Assembly: GCA_964517135.1 (NCBI GenBank)
Contig: CAZFBA010000041.1
Location: 1 to 34,231 of the forward strand
DNA: 34,231 nucleotides
Origin: CAZFBA01 sp964517135
Lineage (GTDB): Bacteria; Cyanobacteriota; Vampirovibrionia; JBFMGH01
Direction: 5' to 3'
The notes below the pieces were generated by a model. That model made no database searches. It saw nothing but the letters and a program-made list of their open reading frames with translations, and was not told where the DNA came from. The stretch's first letter is position 1, and every line of letters starts with the position of its first letter. Positions 32,241 through 34,231 of the stretch are shown here, piece after piece. Position numbers and translations under genes: made by a program.

Positions 32241-32430
32241 ATCACTGGTGTCCGGTAAAAGATTATATTTAGATATATAAAACCTGTCATAATATTTGTT
32301 TTGGATTAGAAAATTTTACAGGAATTTAAATTAAAGAAACAGGCAAAAATTATTAAACAGGGTTCAGTGAAGAGATTGGTCGGGTTCGGTTCGCTGCGCT
32401 CACCTCACCAAAACCCTCAAAGAATCCGGT
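32241..32430. repeat. Family-2 dispersed repeat (copy 2)
   Basis: It matches 16816-17013 in opposite orientation: ATCACTGGTGTCCGG at one end, then shared blocks AAAACCTGTCATAAT and TTAAATTAAAGAAAC, then a variable tip (GGTTCGCTGCGCTCACC) where copy 1 has a different hairpin. It fills most of the gap 32008-32496 between the pilin-like gene and the 478-residue gene's promoter. Confidence 0.8.
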
Positions 32431-32496
32431 GAAACCTTATGCCTTGAAAACAAACTGGTATAAGTTATTCTGAGACCCCTGATGTAATTTCTTGTT

Positions 32497-33555
32497 TTAG
32501 TGACACTGTGTACCCGTATCACTCATATTACCCGTTGCACAAATAATGGCAGAATCAAGATCAGTTATATTGCTTGATCCTGGTTTATAAATATCTTCAT
32601 TAGTAAAACCTGTAACATCGATTTCAACACCATCACCAGTTATCGGATCATTAATGATGATAGTTTCATTGATACCTGAAGCCCCCCAGAGCTTGGCATC
32701 AATTTCTTCTCCCAGAATAGCAATTTGCCAGTACATCTCTTTTATAATAGCTTTCTGCATATCTGAAATATATTCATCCTGCATGACTTTATTATAACGC
32801 TCAACAAAAGTAAAACTAAGATCTTTTTCTACACGTGCATCATAAAAATCAGTATTCAGAAGGTAATCATGCATTGCCCCGCCTATACGTCCGCTTTGAA
32901 CGATTAAGTTACCCAGCATACCAGTAGTATTAAGGGTTGGAAATGCCTTAAGTAACTCAGGATCAATTTCGAGAGTACTTTTACTGCAAATTTTATTATG
33001 AAAACAATCCTTGGGATAAGATGTCTGTGCACATTGTTCAGCAATATTCTCTACATGTCTTTCGAAAGCCGCCAGAATATGACCTAAATCAGCTAATTCT
33101 TCCAAATTTTTTCTTGATTCTGCCGGAACATCACTATCAAGCTGATCTATAATCTGATCAATAATACTTAAGATAGCCTCTGTGCCGCCTGAAGAGCCAG
33201 TAGTCTGAACCAGTTCAGAAAAATTATCCGGAATGCCGGTTAAAATCATATTGCCAAAATCGATCACACAGAGACCAGAGTCGCAATTTTTTACCGGGTT
33301 ATCCGGTGTACCTCCCAGTGAACCGGCTGCAATACTTTGCGTGTCACTTGAAGGAGTTTTTACATCAGTAATATCAGGTTCAGGTGTAGATATATCTGCA
33401 TTATTGGCAGTTTTGCCGGCTAATAGTTGATAGAAAAGGTCAAAATGTCCATAAATATTTTTACCCAGAAGAAAAAAGGCAGGCACAAGCGCCAATGCTA
33501 TGAGGGCAATTATTATTGCATATTGACTTAAAGAATTTCCCTTAATATTTTTCAT
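32497..33555 (-). CDS. Long Flp/type IV pilin-like protein (second paralogue)
   Basis: The 352-residue product has the leader MKNIKG, then NSLSQYAIIIALIALALVPA and LLGKNI, which is close to the Flp prepilin core with Gln-Tyr in place of Glu-Tyr. A Thr/Pro/Asp-rich linker (about 50-82) leads to the shared module GTPDNPVKNCDSGLCVIDFG (82-101) with Cys91 and Cys96, then MILTGIP. Downstream parts also align with the other pilin, such as DQLDSDVPAESRK. Two more Cys pairs follow (CAQTSYPKDCFHNKIC) and the last residues are CH. Surface display by a Tad-like system is likely, but no such machinery is in the window. Confidence 0.75.
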   Translation of the reverse strand: MKNIKGNSLSQYAIIIALIALALVPAFFLLGKNIYGHFDLFYQLLAGKTANNADISTPEPDITDVKTPSSDTQSIAAGSLGGTPDNPVKNCDSGLCVIDFGNMILTGIPDNFSELVQTTGSSGGTEAILSIIDQIIDQLDSDVPAESRKNLEELADLGHILAAFERHVENIAEQCAQTSYPKDCFHNKICSKSTLEIDPELLKAFPTLNTTGMLGNLIVQSGRIGGAMHDYLLNTDFYDARVEKDLSFTFVERYNKVMQDEYISDMQKAIIKEMYWQIAILGEEIDAKLWGASGINETIIINDPITGDGVEIDVTGFTNEDIYKPGSSNITDLDSAIICATGNMSDTGTQCH

Positions 33556-33673
33556 TAATATAATCTCTTTAATTTTGTTAGTAATTAAAAGAGATTATCG
33601 GATAAACTGAATAAAAGTTAAATAACCTGTTAACAGAAGCTAAGATATAAATGCCAAGTAATATTAAATATAT

Positions 33674-33915
33674 AAGATCAGTGCATAACTTAAAAAGTTT
33701 TCGATTTTCAAGCCCAAATCCCACCCACCCTAAAGGAAGGCATGGGGTCTCTTCTTTTTGAAAAAAGAAGCAAAAGCTTTTCACAACTGGCTTACTGACT
33801 TCGTATACGTGCTTTGAAAGCCCAGGCCAATCGGCTCGTTCAACCCATATCTTCACTTTTAAAATTTTTGAAAATCGAAAACAGAAAATTGATTGTTATA
33901 GTTATGCATTAGTCT
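33674..33915. repeat. Family-1 inverted-repeat element, long form (copy E)
   Basis: About 242 bp, nearly identical to the element at 24259-24501, including the CTTCTTTTT/AAAAAGAAG hairpin and TTCGTATACGTGC. The ends are AAGATCAGTGCATAAC and the complement of GTTATGCATTAGTCT. It occupies over half of the 451-base gap 33556-34006; nothing else was recognised there apart from the likely promoters. Confidence 0.85.
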
Positions 33916-34006
33916 AATTGATTAGGTTTGTTTAACATTTATTTCTAGTAATGAACTTTTTATGTATATAATAAATTAGGCATTAGAAAATATTCAGACT
34001 ATAAAC

Positions 34007-34213
34007 ATGAAGACTTTTCCTATTAAACTGCCCGCAGAAATAAGTTCTACAAATATTGATTTATTGATCAATACAATATTTCAGGATTTTACAAACAAGA
34101 AAGTTCTTCTTGACTTTACTTATGCTAAGTGGCTTGAACCTATCTGCCTTGCATTAGTGGCTTTCAGTGTGTTCCACCCGACTTCCGACATAAAAACGCC
34201 GAAAGGCCCATGA
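34007..34213 (+). CDS. Short or truncated protein with a STAS-like N-terminus
   Basis: The 68-residue frame begins MKTFPIKLPAEISSTNIDLL and continues INTIFQDFTNKKVLLDFTYA then KWLEPICLALVAFSVF, a beta-alpha-beta pattern like STAS/anti-anti-sigma domains (the LLDF strand followed by a hydrophobic helix). After residue 54 the composition changes to HPTSDIKTPKGP and the frame stops. A real domain would need 40 or more further residues, so this looks like a gene broken by a frameshift or insertion, or a fragment. The window ends 18 bases later, so the sequence beyond cannot be checked. Confidence 0.45.
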   Translation: MKTFPIKLPAEISSTNIDLLINTIFQDFTNKKVLLDFTYAKWLEPICLALVAFSVFHPTSDIKTPKGP

Positions 34214-34231
34214 AATAAGGATTTATTTTTT

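Overview
The window is AT-rich bacterial chromosome. Several traits point to a non-photosynthetic relative of the cyanobacteria (the Melainabacteria/Vampirovibrionia group): a small Hfq of the cyanobacterial type (14479-14721), orphan proteins with short F-x-G motifs at the N-terminus (10774-11355), a 109-residue coiled-coil protein starting MGLAASQARF (29643-29972), and no photosynthesis genes. The placement is inference from family resemblance; no 16S rRNA gene lies in the window.

Layout. 1-7014: an intergenic inverted-repeat element, a small exported protein, a membrane-anchored TPR protein convergent with priA, then a trpG-trpD pair. 7015-12613: a second repeat copy, an HD-GYP protein, a DUF429-like/DUF58 gene pair overlapping by 4 bases, two lineage-type orphans and an unlisted 57-residue membrane protein. 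12792-16378: fixC-fixX (electron transfer to quinone) without fixA/fixB nearby, a cyanobacterial-type hfq, a GcvR-like ACT gene with def, and a small winged-helix regulator. 16379-17038 holds no gene but is dense in dyads, with a CRP-consensus palindrome and one copy of a second dispersed repeat. 17039-21754 is the distal part of the spc ribosomal operon (rpsE-rpmD-rplO-secY-adk-map plus a TPR lipoprotein), cut off from rplR. 21996-24077 is a SUT/SLC45-like MFS transporter with a very large insertion.

24700-33555 is the most unusual region. A CHASE2 sensor kinase and a NarL-type response regulator lie next to two unusually long Flp/type IV pilin-like proteins. The pilins share a C-x4-C-x-IDFG module. 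They flank three minus-strand genes for proteins without signal peptides: two paralogues sharing a WAYLMG domain, one of which also carries seven proline-rich octapeptide repeats and a GDPH/VWD-like domain, and the 109-residue coiled-coil protein. All three minus-strand genes have a common 25-base box upstream of their starts. I infer a co-regulated cell-surface module, possibly controlled by the adjacent two-component system.

Two families of dispersed, non-coding inverted-repeat elements (about 170-243 bp and about 190-200 bp) punctuate the window. Their conserved ends surround variable hairpin cores. They account for several spurious open frames.
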